Shown here one piece after another: positions 8,743 through 17,816 of a stretch of 64,000 nucleotides of DNA. The DNA comes from MVYY01 sp012517575. GTDB taxonomy: Bacteria > Bacteroidota > Bacteroidia > Bacteroidales > Paludibacteraceae. The stretch lies in the NCBI GenBank assembly GCA_031629035.1, contig JAVLUG010000001.1, forward strand, positions 1-64,000, written 5' to 3'. A program made the translations under genes and the position numbers. Within the stretch, counting starts at the first letter, position 1. Each line of letters opens with the position of its first letter. A model generated the notes under the pieces. It saw only the letters and a list, made by a program, of their open reading frames with translations, ran no database searches and was not told the origin of the DNA.

Positions 8743-10218
8743 ATGAAACATTCATTTACACTACTTTTAATTTTATTACTGGGAGTTCAATTTCTTTCGT
8801 CTCAAATTGTAAAGGAATTCCCTATTGCAGTTGGCAGTGAAGCTGCTACAGCTTTATCTGCAGCATTCGATGGAACCAATTATTTAGTTCCAATTCAGGG
8901 CGATGCCAGTAGTGAATATGCGCTTACAGCTCAATTTATCAGTAAAACAGGTGAATTGGTAGGGAATAGAATAGCTTTAAATGCTTATGGCCCCGTTGCT
9001 CCAATGGCTGTTTTTGATGAAACCAATTATCTTCTGGTTTGGCAGGATGTTGAGCATCATCTTTATGGCCGTTTTTTGAGCCCTTCCGGCAGCTGGCAAG
9101 GAGACGCAGTTTTAATTGCCACTGACGTGATTTTTGATGTGCGTCCTTTTAATGTGAGTTATTCGGGAACAAATTTTTTGGTTGCCTATGTTAAATCCGA
9201 TTTCCAATTATACGGACAATTACTGGATAAATCGGGAAAACTTAGTGGAAATCCGATTCTTTTTGGTGATTTTGGCATTAACGACCCGCAAGATACAGGT
9301 TCTAAAGAATTTAGTATGGCTTCCGATGGAATAAACTATTTGGTTGTTTGGTTTAAACATAATGTTGAGGATTCAAATTCAATTTTAGGACGGTTTATTG
9401 GTAATAATGGAATGTTGATTGGAAATTCTTTTACCATCAATCCGCCCTCACCTGATCATAATCCAGTAAGTTTGATTTTTGATGGAAACAAATATGTTAT
9501 CAGTTACGATATTTGTTTTAATCCCGATGGTTTTTATGATTGTGATGATCACGGAGCATATTTTAGATTTATATCAACCAGTGGCACAGTTGGAGAAAGA
9601 ATCACTTTAGCACAAACAGTTGGAGTACACAATGCTTTTACTTTCGTATGCTCCGATGGAAATAATTATTTGTTTACATGGTCAAGTCTATCTTTGTCCG
9701 ACAATGATGCGGATAGTTACCTAAAAGGAAGATATTTCAATGCATTAGGAGAACCATTGGGTAACGAATTTAACATATTCATTGTTCCCGGTTCGGAAGG
9801 AAAAATTCCATTAGGTGGAGTTTTGCTGTTTGATGGCAATAATTTTTTGGTCGGAATTACAAAAGCAGTTCTTGGGGAAACAGGATTTATCGATGGAGAT
9901 GTGTATGGTGTTTTGGTTCAAAAGTTTACATCGGGTTTGGAAGACCCTGTTTCAGTTGAAAAATTTGAACTTCGCAATTATCCGAACCCTTTTGCCAACA
10001 CAACAACTTTTTCCTTTAATTTACCTTTCAGAACTAAGGTAACATTGAAAATTTATGATGCGCTGGGAAAACATTTAGCAACCGTGATTGATAAAACATT
10101 GGATGCAGGTGGACATCAAATTCCGTGGCAGGCAAACAATCTTACCGGAGGTTTTTATTTTTACAAAATTCAGACTGAAAATTTTAGTGTTACAAGCAAA
10201 TTAGTGGTTGAAAAATAA
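8743..10218 (+). CDS. secreted repeat protein with T9SS type A sorting domain
   Basis: A 491-aa exported protein. Residues 1-21 are a signal peptide. The body contains at least six similar segments of about 55-65 residues, each with a D-G-x-N-Y/F-L-V-x-W/Y core (for example FDGTNYLVPIQ, YSGTNFLVAY, SDGINYLVVWF, FDGNKYVISYD, SDGNNYLFTWS, FDGNNFLVGI), the pattern expected for blades of a beta-propeller. Residues about 412-491 are a classic type A C-terminal sorting domain: NYPNPFANTTTFSF, then KIYDALGK, then GGFYFYKIQTENF and a basic end. The cargo function is unknown. A bidirectional terminator separates it from the converging glycosidase gene. Confidence 0.78.
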   Translation: MKHSFTLLLILLLGVQFLSSQIVKEFPIAVGSEAATALSAAFDGTNYLVPIQGDASSEYALTAQFISKTGELVGNRIALNAYGPVAPMAVFDETNYLLVWQDVEHHLYGRFLSPSGSWQGDAVLIATDVIFDVRPFNVSYSGTNFLVAYVKSDFQLYGQLLDKSGKLSGNPILFGDFGINDPQDTGSKEFSMASDGINYLVVWFKHNVEDSNSILGRFIGNNGMLIGNSFTINPPSPDHNPVSLIFDGNKYVISYDICFNPDGFYDCDDHGAYFRFISTSGTVGERITLAQTVGVHNAFTFVCSDGNNYLFTWSSLSLSDNDADSYLKGRYFNALGEPLGNEFNIFIVPGSEGKIPLGGVLLFDGNNFLVGITKAVLGETGFIDGDVYGVLVQKFTSGLEDPVSVEKFELRNYPNPFANTTTFSFNLPFRTKVTLKIYDALGKHLATVIDKTLDAGGHQIPWQANNLTGGFYFYKIQTENFSVTSKLVVEK

Positions 10219-10280
10219 AAATTTTTTGAGGCTATTGGATCACAATATTTTTTTCTGAAAAATTTTGAAGTCCTGAGACA

Positions 10281-10328
10281 AAAAAACGGAAAAAAGTCTG
10301 TTGAAAAATAGATTTTCTTCCGTTTATC
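10281..10328. terminator. bidirectional terminator between convergent genes
   Basis: AAACGGAA (10284-10291) pairs with TTCCGTTT (10318-10325), with A-rich sequence on one side and T-rich on the other. It lies between the + strand gene ending at 10218 and the - strand gene ending at 10331, so it can serve both. Confidence 0.6.
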
Positions 10329-10330
10329 TT

Positions 10331-12901
10331 TTATTTTCTGATAAATTTTTCTGTAAACAGTTGTCCATCAATATCAATCATGGCAATGTAAATGCCTGCA
10401 GGATAGCGAGAAATGTTGAAAGTTCCTGTTTTGTCGTTCATCAAATGTTCTTCCAATAATTTTCCGGAATAATTGAAAATACGTACCGAAACAATATTGA
10501 TTTCCGATTTGATGGAAATATTGTCGGAAGCAGGATTGGGATAAACTGTAAATAACTTTTTGTTATCAGAATTTTGTTTCCCAACATTTTTTACATGTAA
10601 GGTTACGGTTGTGCTTGGAGACAAAGAAGTTCCATCAAAAACGGAATATTTGAAAACATCCGTCCCTTTAAATCCTTTACGTGGAATATAGGAAAACGAA
10701 CCATCAACATTTACTTCGACAAACCCATTGGCAGGAGCATCGGTTAAAACTGCAGAAAGGTTCCAGCCATCCATGTCAAAATCATTTTTGAGAACACCGT
10801 TGTCTTCCTCAATTTTAAAAATATTTTCTTCTCCTTCCAGCTCGTAATTATCGGGAAAAGCAAGGGCTGGTGTATTAAATTCGGTGAGATTTTCATACAT
10901 GGTCCAATAAGAAGATTTGAATACCTCCTCCACATCACTATCGACAACTTTATTCCATTTGTCCCAGTCAAAACGAGTGTCGCTAAAGTAGGTTTTATTT
11001 TTGTAAAAAATACTCACTGCAATACCATCCGATTCTTTTGCACGAAGATCAGGATTTAAACTGTCAACGTGGAAAACTTCCTTTTGAGACGGGTCGACAA
11101 ATTGCAACAAAGTCCATGGTAACCTGACCATAATTTTGTCGTCATAAATGGTTACGGCATCTTTGGATGTAGTCGGTTGAAAGGACTTATTCAGTTTTAA
11201 TTCACCAATATATTGCACGTCCGAATAAAACGAATTGTTTTTCCAACGGACAATGTTCCATGGCGCACCATCAGTGGAAATGGAACGTAATTTTTGTTTG
11301 GGCGTTAGTATTTTGTGCCACAGTCCGAATAAATCGTATGCTTCCGTAACGTACAATGTCGCTGCATATTGAGTGATTTTAAGCAAAAATTCGGAACGTG
11401 AGGGAATGGTTTGACCATTAGGCATCATGGATTCGCCCAAAGCGGCATCGTACGTATCTATTGCTATCCAGCATTCTCCCAACAAGTCCATTTTGTCCTT
11501 CAGATTCAATTGAATTTCAAAAAAATCGTAATTTTGTTTAGCTGACAATGTTGTTATGTCATCAGTGGAATCAAAATTTTTCCAGATTTTCCATTCGTCA
11601 TTTTTTACAAATTTTTTCAAGCCAAAGTTTTGTTCGGCAGCCGTTATGTTGTGCCACAAAATTCTGTTGCCAAAATCAATTGGGTCGGTGATCCATGTTT
11701 TCTTAAACCATTCATCAATCCACGCAAACTGAATTCCACCGGCCAGTTGACTGGAAGAAATATTTCTGAGTAGACGCAAATCAATTTCGCCTTGCTGCAA
11801 TTCATCAAATCCGCCGTGATTCATGCCTGAAGAAGTGTAGTGAGCAATGCCCCAGCTGGAAGGAACTCCATATTCGGCAATAAGCAAAGGATATTGTCGA
11901 TAGTGATTTTTTAAATCTCTGATGTAGCCCAAATAACTGTTGTTGCCATAATTGTCAGCTGCAAGTTTGTAATCAGGCTGAGCACCCACAAAATCAGGGT
12001 AATAGGGATAAGCATGATAACTGATAAAAAGTCCGGCTGGTGCATTGATAATATTGATTTTTGACAAATCTACCTTTGCTGTGTCTTCACTTCGATTTGG
12101 TTCATAAGCATGATGCAGCGGATCGAGAGTGGGCCAGGAAGAAATGCTGACGGGTCTTTCGGTGTTGTATGTATTTTTTTCGTATTCCACCAGATGATCC
12201 AAATTTTCTGTAAACCAAACTTCGGAAGGTGAGGCATTTGTAATTTCAAAATGTGCCCCGGTGAAATTATTGTTGCCCGCGTGAATGCTGTCTGTAGTCA
12301 GAACTTCTTCAGGATAAACTTCTCTTCCAATAATATATCCGATGTTCCATTGCGAAACGTCTGCAGTGTAGTTTCCATAAGCTTTTCCGTAACGTTGCGC
12401 AATCAGTTTGTTTCCATGAACGCAGTCAATGTTTTCTCTGATTTCGGCTCTGAAAGTGTCGGTAATTTGATACAAATCGTTTATGTAACCTTCCATTTCT
12501 TCGTTCAACCAAACGCCTTGAAAAAAGAATAGAGGATGCTGCGGATGGTTGGTATTGTAACTGAGCAATTCATCGTAAAATTGTGGAAAATGGAGTGTGT
12601 AAAGGCGGATACAATTGAATCCGGCATCTTTTATTTCTTCAAACCATTTCCGATATTGTTCAGGTTTCACATCCAGCTCGCCAGGATATGAACCGGGTTT
12701 GGCAACGCCTAAATTGACGCCTTTTATAAAAATGGGAACATAATTTTTACCGTTCCATATCGTCAGATAATTACTGTCGGTAGAGAAAGGAACTACTTCT
12801 TCCTGCGCCCAAAGAGTATGAAAAGGCAGGATAAACAAAAGGGAAACTCCTAATTTCTTCAGTAGTCTTATTGTGAAACTATTCATGTAAATTTTCTTCA
12901 T
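10331..12901 (-). CDS. T9SS-exported clan-A-like glycoside hydrolase
   Basis: An 856-aa protein, probably a cell-surface or released glycosidase. A signal peptide ends near residue 32 (TLWAQ). Residues about 45-430 look like a TIM-barrel glycosidase of clan GH-A: AGFNCIRLYT at about 93-102, E194 in GYIIGREVYPEE as likely acid/base and E343 in LLIAEYGVPSSWG as likely nucleophile. A long module of unknown fold follows, then an Ig/cadherin-like segment at about 695-770 (DVFKYSVFDGT) and a T9SS type A domain at about 775-856 (VYPNPASDNISIKS to the end). Its start overlaps the bacteriohemerythrin stop by 4 bp, so the two are translationally coupled. As the last gene of a polysaccharide-synthase run it may trim or release the polymer; the GH family number is not assigned. 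Confidence 0.72.
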   Translation of the reverse strand: MKKIYMNSFTIRLLKKLGVSLLFILPFHTLWAQEEVVPFSTDSNYLTIWNGKNYVPIFIKGVNLGVAKPGSYPGELDVKPEQYRKWFEEIKDAGFNCIRLYTLHFPQFYDELLSYNTNHPQHPLFFFQGVWLNEEMEGYINDLYQITDTFRAEIRENIDCVHGNKLIAQRYGKAYGNYTADVSQWNIGYIIGREVYPEEVLTTDSIHAGNNNFTGAHFEITNASPSEVWFTENLDHLVEYEKNTYNTERPVSISSWPTLDPLHHAYEPNRSEDTAKVDLSKINIINAPAGLFISYHAYPYYPDFVGAQPDYKLAADNYGNNSYLGYIRDLKNHYRQYPLLIAEYGVPSSWGIAHYTSSGMNHGGFDELQQGEIDLRLLRNISSSQLAGGIQFAWIDEWFKKTWITDPIDFGNRILWHNITAAEQNFGLKKFVKNDEWKIWKNFDSTDDITTLSAKQNYDFFEIQLNLKDKMDLLGECWIAIDTYDAALGESMMPNGQTIPSRSEFLLKITQYAATLYVTEAYDLFGLWHKILTPKQKLRSISTDGAPWNIVRWKNNSFYSDVQYIGELKLNKSFQPTTSKDAVTIYDDKIMVRLPWTLLQFVDPSQKEVFHVDSLNPDLRAKESDGIAVSIFYKNKTYFSDTRFDWDKWNKVVDSDVEEVFKSSYWTMYENLTEFNTPALAFPDNYELEGEENIFKIEEDNGVLKNDFDMDGWNLSAVLTDAPANGFVEVNVDGSFSYIPRKGFKGTDVFKYSVFDGTSLSPSTTVTLHVKNVGKQNSDNKKLFTVYPNPASDNISIKSEINIVSVRIFNYSGKLLEEHLMNDKTGTFNISRYPAGIYIAMIDIDGQLFTEKFIRK

Positions 12902-13338
12902 TTTTCTTTAGTTTCGGAATTCATATTTTCTTTAAAAGTATTCACGTATTTGGCATCGTACTCCAAAATGTGATGGAGAAACCACTTGCGCAGAAACCCC
13001 GCAATTTCCTCGTTTAATGTTGCACTCTGAAATAATTGAGAAGTTTTAAAATCGAGAACTTTTTGTTTGAAAATTTCGTGCTGTGCAACATGGGTAGCCA
13101 TTTCGGGGCACTTGAATTTTTTCATCAAATTTTCTTCGGTGCTGAAATGATAATGGGTATAGGCTTCCAATTCTTCGATAATATGTTCTGTATTTCCAGA
13201 TTGTTGTTCAATGTTATCCAAGAGTGTTTGAAAAATTTGAAACAGTTTTTGGTGTTGGCTGTCAATAACTTCTATTCCAAATTTTATCGGAAGGTTATTT
13301 ATAGAATTACTCTTATCAGCATTTTCAGAATAAGTCAT
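12898..13338 (-). CDS. bacteriohemerythrin
   Basis: A 146-aa cytoplasmic non-haem di-iron O2-binding protein. The full ligand set of the family can be seen: H29 in VIDSQHQKLF, H64 and E68 in YTHYHFSTEENLM, H83/H87 in HVAQHEIF, and H123 and D128 in WFLHHILEYDAKY. Length is typical for a stand-alone domain, and there is no methyl-accepting or GGDEF partner. It overlaps the next gene, a T9SS-exported glycosidase, by 4 bp and lies 102 bp after a GT2 synthase. An O2 storage, delivery or sensing role linked to polysaccharide formation is suggested only by this position. Confidence 0.88.
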   Translation of the reverse strand: MTYSENADKSNSINNLPIKFGIEVIDSQHQKLFQIFQTLLDNIEQQSGNTEHIIEELEAYTHYHFSTEENLMKKFKCPEMATHVAQHEIFKQKVLDFKTSQLFQSATLNEEIAGFLRKWFLHHILEYDAKYVNTFKENMNSETKEK

Positions 13339-13440
13339 ATTGTCAATTTTAAAAATGTTTTTTTAATAGAATAAAATAGGATAAAGAAAAAGAAAATAGG
13401 AAAATTAAATTTATGAATTATAAATAAAACACTTGGACTA

Positions 13441-14889
13441 CTAAGGTTTCAAGAATTTCTCAGAGCTTTCGGCAAAGCCTTTTCTGGTCATGTTTCCCCA
13501 ATTATGTCTGCTTTTTTTCTTAAAGAAATAATCGATATTTCCCGACAGGGAAAACAACATGTTAATTGGCTGATAAACAAACATTTCCATTATAGATAAG
13601 AATAAAAGATTGCCCAAATAGGTTACATTTTTATATTTGTTGTAATAAATGGCTTCTAAAAGTACGGAAAAAAACGAATACATGACAGCAAAAGAAAGAA
13701 CAAAAAGTGTCATAACAAGGAATACTTTTAGATCCAAGAGTCCAAAAATAGTCAATAATATTACGTAGCCTATGCCCAAAAACTGAATGATAGGTGCCAA
13801 CCATTCAAAAAATATCCAATACGGGAAGCTGATCATTCCAATGCGTCCATATTTTGGATTGAAAGCCATTTTAATATGTTTTCGTATGGTTTCAATGGCT
13901 CCGCGTGTCCAGCGGTTTCTTTGTCGGGAGAGTATTTTTAATGATTCTGGAACTTCTGTCCAACACAAGGGATCGGGGATAAAGGCAATTTTGTATTTCT
14001 TTTTTTCTACTTCGTGCATGTATCGGCGCATTCTGACAACCAGCTCCAAGTCTTCGCCTACTGTAGAAGTATCATAGCCTCCGGCTGCCAATGCTGTTTG
14101 TCGATCGAACATGCCAAAAGCGCCTGAAATTATAAGCAATCCATTGATTCTGCTCCAAGCCATACGCCCTAACGTAAATGCCCTAAAATATTCTATGGTT
14201 TGATATTTTGCCCATTGATTTCTGGGAAAAATCACCTTTTTTATTCTGCCGTTTTCAATTTCGCAGGAGTTGGCTACACGAATCACTCCCCCCGAAGCAA
14301 TTACCTTTACTTTGGTTTCTTCTATAAAAGGTTTTACCATTCTCAGCAATGCATCGGGTTCGAGAATGGAATCTACATCTACAGCCAGAAACAAGTCGTT
14401 GTGCGCATAATTTAAACCGGCATTCAGTGCATCGGCTTTTCCTCCATTTTCCTTGTCGATGATGGTCAGATGATTGTAAGCGTTGTTTCGTGATTTGTAT
14501 ATTCCCCTGATTTGTTTTGTTTTTATTTGGTATTCATAACCTATGTCGGTTTTTATCAGGTCGAAGTATTTTATAATTTTATCAAGTGTTTGGTCTTTGC
14601 TGCCATCATTTACAATGATAATTTCAAAATCCTTGTATTTCAAACTTAAAAGACAGTTTATGTTGTCCACAATGGTTTTTTCTTCGTTGTAGGCTGGAGC
14701 TATAATCGATACGGAAGGTAATTTCTGAAAACTCAATATTTTCAAAAAATCGGAATACCTGTTTCTTATATGATATTTTTTAAGTTCTGAAGTTGAAAGT
14801 AGCGCTATCAGAACGTAAGATATAAAAAGGACACATGCATAAATAAAGATGAGCCAGTTTATGATTTCGAGAATGATGGGAAATTCCAT
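13441..14889 (-). CDS. processive GT2 glycosyltransferase (PgaC/BcsA-like synthase)
   Basis: A 482-aa inner-membrane synthase expected to polymerise and extrude a beta-linked polysaccharide. Membrane segments are at about residues 8-32 and a group at about 345-450. The cytosolic GT2 domain has SIIAPAYNEE (61-70), NDGSKDQ with D95, the DxD at 171-173 (VDVDSILEPDA), GEDLE (278-282) and QRNRW (323-327), which together are the D,D,D,QxxRW signature of processive synthases. Spacing is tight: 4 bp after the HEAT protein gene. It has no PilZ domain and no PgaD-like partner is seen. Polymer identity (GlcNAc, glucose or other) cannot be decided. Confidence 0.85.
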   Translation of the reverse strand: MEFPIILEIINWLIFIYACVLFISYVLIALLSTSELKKYHIRNRYSDFLKILSFQKLPSVSIIAPAYNEEKTIVDNINCLLSLKYKDFEIIIVNDGSKDQTLDKIIKYFDLIKTDIGYEYQIKTKQIRGIYKSRNNAYNHLTIIDKENGGKADALNAGLNYAHNDLFLAVDVDSILEPDALLRMVKPFIEETKVKVIASGGVIRVANSCEIENGRIKKVIFPRNQWAKYQTIEYFRAFTLGRMAWSRINGLLIISGAFGMFDRQTALAAGGYDTSTVGEDLELVVRMRRYMHEVEKKKYKIAFIPDPLCWTEVPESLKILSRQRNRWTRGAIETIRKHIKMAFNPKYGRIGMISFPYWIFFEWLAPIIQFLGIGYVILLTIFGLLDLKVFLVMTLFVLSFAVMYSFFSVLLEAIYYNKYKNVTYLGNLLFLSIMEMFVYQPINMLFSLSGNIDYFFKKKSRHNWGNMTRKGFAESSEKFLKP

Positions 14890-14893
14890 AGTT

Positions 14894-16105
14894 TTATAAA
14901 TAAAATTCGATTAATTGCCGGAGCGCTTTTCTGACATTTTCGTCGGGGTGGTTTTTATATTTCAAAACCAAATTCATATCCATGGTCAGCAGTTTTGACA
15001 TTACCCTAATTTTCATTTCCAGCGGCTTGTTTTCAATAATCCATTCAAAAAAGTTATAAATGCTTGTTTTGTCTTCATAGTCAATCAGAAGATTGAGGGT
15101 TTGAATTTGTAGTTTTTTCGTCATGCAACTGAACTGATACATCAAGGTCAGGTAATCGTTTTTTTCTTGAACAAAAGCCATATATGCCAAATAAGCTTCT
15201 TCTTTTATCATTTCATCGGGGTCGTCCATAAGTTTAACAATAATTGGTTTGAGTTCCATTTTCTTTTGCAGGCTGGCTAATCTTATTCCCAAGCTTTTAA
15301 TTAAAGGGTTGTTTGATTCCAATAGGGCAACAAAATTGATATTTGTTCTATCTTTGACAACATTTACGATGATGTTAAAGTCCCAAAGAGATATTTTTTC
15401 CTGATAGTTCAACAGAAAACCGAGATCGTTATCAGAATTGGCTTTTATATAAGCCTGAAGAGCTTCCGACCTCAACATCTCGTTTTTGCTGTGCATATGG
15501 TGAATAAGATATTTGTTGTATGCTGTCAGTCGAAAATCGCCTACCGTTTTCAGTGCAAATATTTTATTTCTGAGATAAGGAGAATGGAAATGACTTTTTA
15601 TAAGTGGATCAAAATGCAACGCATCATACAAAGAAAGGCAGGTTTCATGAACTTCGCCTTTGGTAATGGTAATAATTTTACGCAATTGATTGATGAAAAC
15701 TCTTTGGGCATGATTGGATTTCAAGTAGGGTTGAGCTTTTTTACGAAAATCGTTGATGTCTCTTGTTTTATTGTCCTGAATCAGATAATTGAAAATCACT
15801 TCAAGAATCCGTTCATGGAGGAGTTGGTTCTTTTTTTCGGCAGACGATCTTCGAGTTGTAACGGAAATAAGCGAAATAAGTTCAACAATAATCAACAGGA
15901 AGAAAATAACAATCAGTACCTGAACCACATAAAGCCATAAAGGAGTTAGTTCGATAAAGGAATACAATGGATTGCCAATCGAATAGTTAAATAGAAGGAA
16001 TTCCTTCTGTTTCAGAAAGAAAAATAAAAATACGGCCAGACACAAGGCTATAATAAAAATAAACCTTGAAAAGAGGAATTTTAGATATAAACCGATTGTT
16101 CTCAT
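14894..16105 (-). CDS. membrane-anchored HEAT-repeat protein
   Basis: A 403-aa protein with two N-terminal membrane segments (about 12-30 and 52-80) and then a long alpha-helical region with HEAT-like pairs, for example NEMLRSEALQAYIKAN, NPLIKSLGIRLASLQKK and DPDEMIKEEAYLAYMAFV. The C-terminal NHPDENVRKALRQLIEF is another repeat. No catalytic motif is visible, so a scaffold role is more likely. It lies 3 bp from the TPR/YaiO gene and 4 bp from the GT2 synthase, which suggests a periplasmic or cytosolic linker between the synthase and the outer-membrane exporter. Confidence 0.72.
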   Translation of the reverse strand: MRTIGLYLKFLFSRFIFIIALCLAVFLFFFLKQKEFLLFNYSIGNPLYSFIELTPLWLYVVQVLIVIFFLLIIVELISLISVTTRRSSAEKKNQLLHERILEVIFNYLIQDNKTRDINDFRKKAQPYLKSNHAQRVFINQLRKIITITKGEVHETCLSLYDALHFDPLIKSHFHSPYLRNKIFALKTVGDFRLTAYNKYLIHHMHSKNEMLRSEALQAYIKANSDNDLGFLLNYQEKISLWDFNIIVNVVKDRTNINFVALLESNNPLIKSLGIRLASLQKKMELKPIIVKLMDDPDEMIKEEAYLAYMAFVQEKNDYLTLMYQFSCMTKKLQIQTLNLLIDYEDKTSIYNFFEWIIENKPLEMKIRVMSKLLTMDMNLVLKYKNHPDENVRKALRQLIEFYL

Positions 16106-16108
16106 TTT

Positions 16109-17362
16109 TCAGAATCTATATTTGTATCCAATTTCCAAAATATAGCGATTTCGGAACTGCTTTGTGGCATTTTGATTGATTTGTTCGTACATGTAGCCCA
16201 ACCCGATATTTACATCTGAAATCCTGTTCACTTTAAAGTTTTTTTCCAATTTGATTCGGTAAGACATCAATTCGTTAAATGAACTTTGCGAAGTTGTCAG
16301 AATATCGTCGGGTGAGTTGCCTACGCCGGCTTCCAAGCCCCAGAAATTTCTACTGTCGCTTGCATACAGACGATATTTGAATACAACAGAAAGTGATTGC
16401 AAATTATTTTGAACCACATAAAAAGGTCTTAGCGAAGCCCAATTGTTTCCGAAATAATGTCCAACGTTACCGGTAAAGATAAAAACATTTTTGTTCACAG
16501 CATTGGGGTAATACATATAACGGCCTCCGAGTGAGCCATCCCAATGAGGACTGATGGCAAAATAATATTCCAACCCTGTCCGGTGACGGGGAAACAAATC
16601 GGCTGTCAGCGCATACCCATAATTAAAATAAAGATAGTTTTTTTTGTATATAACCGAATAGTCATTCAATTCGAGCTGCACATCATTTTTACCGAAACGA
16701 TGAGCGTAATTGGCATTGAGTCCGATGTTTCTGTTTTTGACCTGAATGGCATTGCCCAAAGAAAAAAGATGTTGCGGGTCGTTGTTGTCGAACATGTCGA
16801 GCGAATAATTTACCGAAAGCAAATTGGTTCGCTGTTTCATCAGCAGCGAAGTATAAAGTTCGTCAATGGTTTTTTCCTGAAGAAAAGCTTGATTTTTTTC
16901 GTCTTTAAACAAGCTGATTCCTTTTTCGTATTCTCCGGTTTGAGCATAGGCAATAAGTTTTTTTGTCAAAAGATTTTTTGTGTCCGAATAATTGTTTTTT
17001 TCGGCTTCTTCGCACGCGGCCGCTAATTCCTCATATTTCTCGGAACGCAGTAAAATGTTGAGATAGCTATCATAAAAATCATCGTTGAGATAATTTAATT
17101 TCTTTGCCTTATCAATAAAAATTAATGCAGAATCGTTTTTTTGCGACCAGGAATAAACATTGGCCAAAAAAACACAAATGTCGCCGCGGGTAGTATCTGA
17201 AGAGAGAGCCGCTTTTGCATCATTGATGGCTGCTGCATAAGACCCACTATGCGCTTTTTCGATGGCGATGCTGAATATCGAATCAACATTTATTTGAGCT
17301 CGCAGAAAACCACTTGAGGCAAGCATCAGCACAAAAACACTCAGTTGAAATCTATTTTTCAT
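16109..17362 (-). CDS. TPR plus YaiO-family outer-membrane beta-barrel protein
   Basis: A 417-aa outer-membrane protein. Residues 1-22 are a signal peptide (ending LRAQ). Residues about 28-165 are TPR-like helices (AHSGSYAAAINDAKAAL, FLANVYSWSQKNDSALIFIDKAKKL). From about 175 to the end alternating aromatic beta strands build a YaiO-type barrel that ends in a terminal F (YKYRF), as expected for Bam-assembled barrels. TPR followed by a barrel is also the layout of exopolysaccharide exporters such as PgaA and BcsC, so this is the likely exit channel for the polymer made by the GT2 synthase in the same run. Confidence 0.78.
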   Translation of the reverse strand: MKNRFQLSVFVLMLASSGFLRAQINVDSIFSIAIEKAHSGSYAAAINDAKAALSSDTTRGDICVFLANVYSWSQKNDSALIFIDKAKKLNYLNDDFYDSYLNILLRSEKYEELAAACEEAEKNNYSDTKNLLTKKLIAYAQTGEYEKGISLFKDEKNQAFLQEKTIDELYTSLLMKQRTNLLSVNYSLDMFDNNDPQHLFSLGNAIQVKNRNIGLNANYAHRFGKNDVQLELNDYSVIYKKNYLYFNYGYALTADLFPRHRTGLEYYFAISPHWDGSLGGRYMYYPNAVNKNVFIFTGNVGHYFGNNWASLRPFYVVQNNLQSLSVVFKYRLYASDSRNFWGLEAGVGNSPDDILTTSQSSFNELMSYRIKLEKNFKVNRISDVNIGLGYMYEQINQNATKQFRNRYILEIGYKYRF

Positions 17363-17386
17363 ATTGTGGAGTCGTTTTTATATTTT

Positions 17387-17776
17387 TCAATTTTTTTCAG
17401 TTACTTTTTTAGTCAAAAATCCATGAATTTGAGAGGCAATTTCTATGGGATCAAAAGGTCTTTCGATAATAACGTTAGCACCAACTTGAAGCGCTTTCTT
17501 GTAATATTCAGGTGTTTGGATGACCGTAAAAAACCAGATTGGCGTAAAAGTTTTCAGTTTGAATCGAATGGTATGTATTAAATCAATGGCTGAATTTTCT
17601 GAAAAGTTGCCATCTACTATAATTAAATCGTAGTAGTTATCCTTCATTTCTTTATACAACACGTTTAGCGATTCGGTTTGACTAACTTGAATATCCAACT
17701 CGATTTTTTCGACAAATTTTTTGATTAATGTCAAAAAAATGATTTCGTTTGAAATTATATTGATTCGGTATGTCAT
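17387..17776 (-). CDS. degenerate stand-alone receiver domain
   Basis: A 129-aa single-domain response-regulator receiver without an output domain. The likely phospho-acceptor is D55 in LIIVDGN and the switch threonine is T84 (WFFTVIQ). The Mg-binding acidic pair at the end of strand 1 is replaced (IISNE, residues 7-11) and the conserved lysine is arginine (IIERPFDP, R106). Such atypical receivers often work without classical phosphorylation. It sits between the TPR/YaiO gene (24 bp) and the 389-aa anchored protein gene (40 bp), so a regulatory role in polysaccharide output is plausible but not shown. Confidence 0.75.
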   Translation of the reverse strand: MTYRINIISNEIIFLTLIKKFVEKIELDIQVSQTESLNVLYKEMKDNYYDLIIVDGNFSENSAIDLIHTIRFKLKTFTPIWFFTVIQTPEYYKKALQVGANVIIERPFDPIEIASQIHGFLTKKVTEKN

Positions 17777-17816
17777 CTGATAGTTATTTTTTTATTTTCA
17801 TCTTGAAAAATAGTGT

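Noticed and set aside
16544..17026. 160-codon ORF on the + strand
   Set aside because: Antisense to the TPR/YaiO gene, which has clear signal peptide, TPR and barrel patterns.
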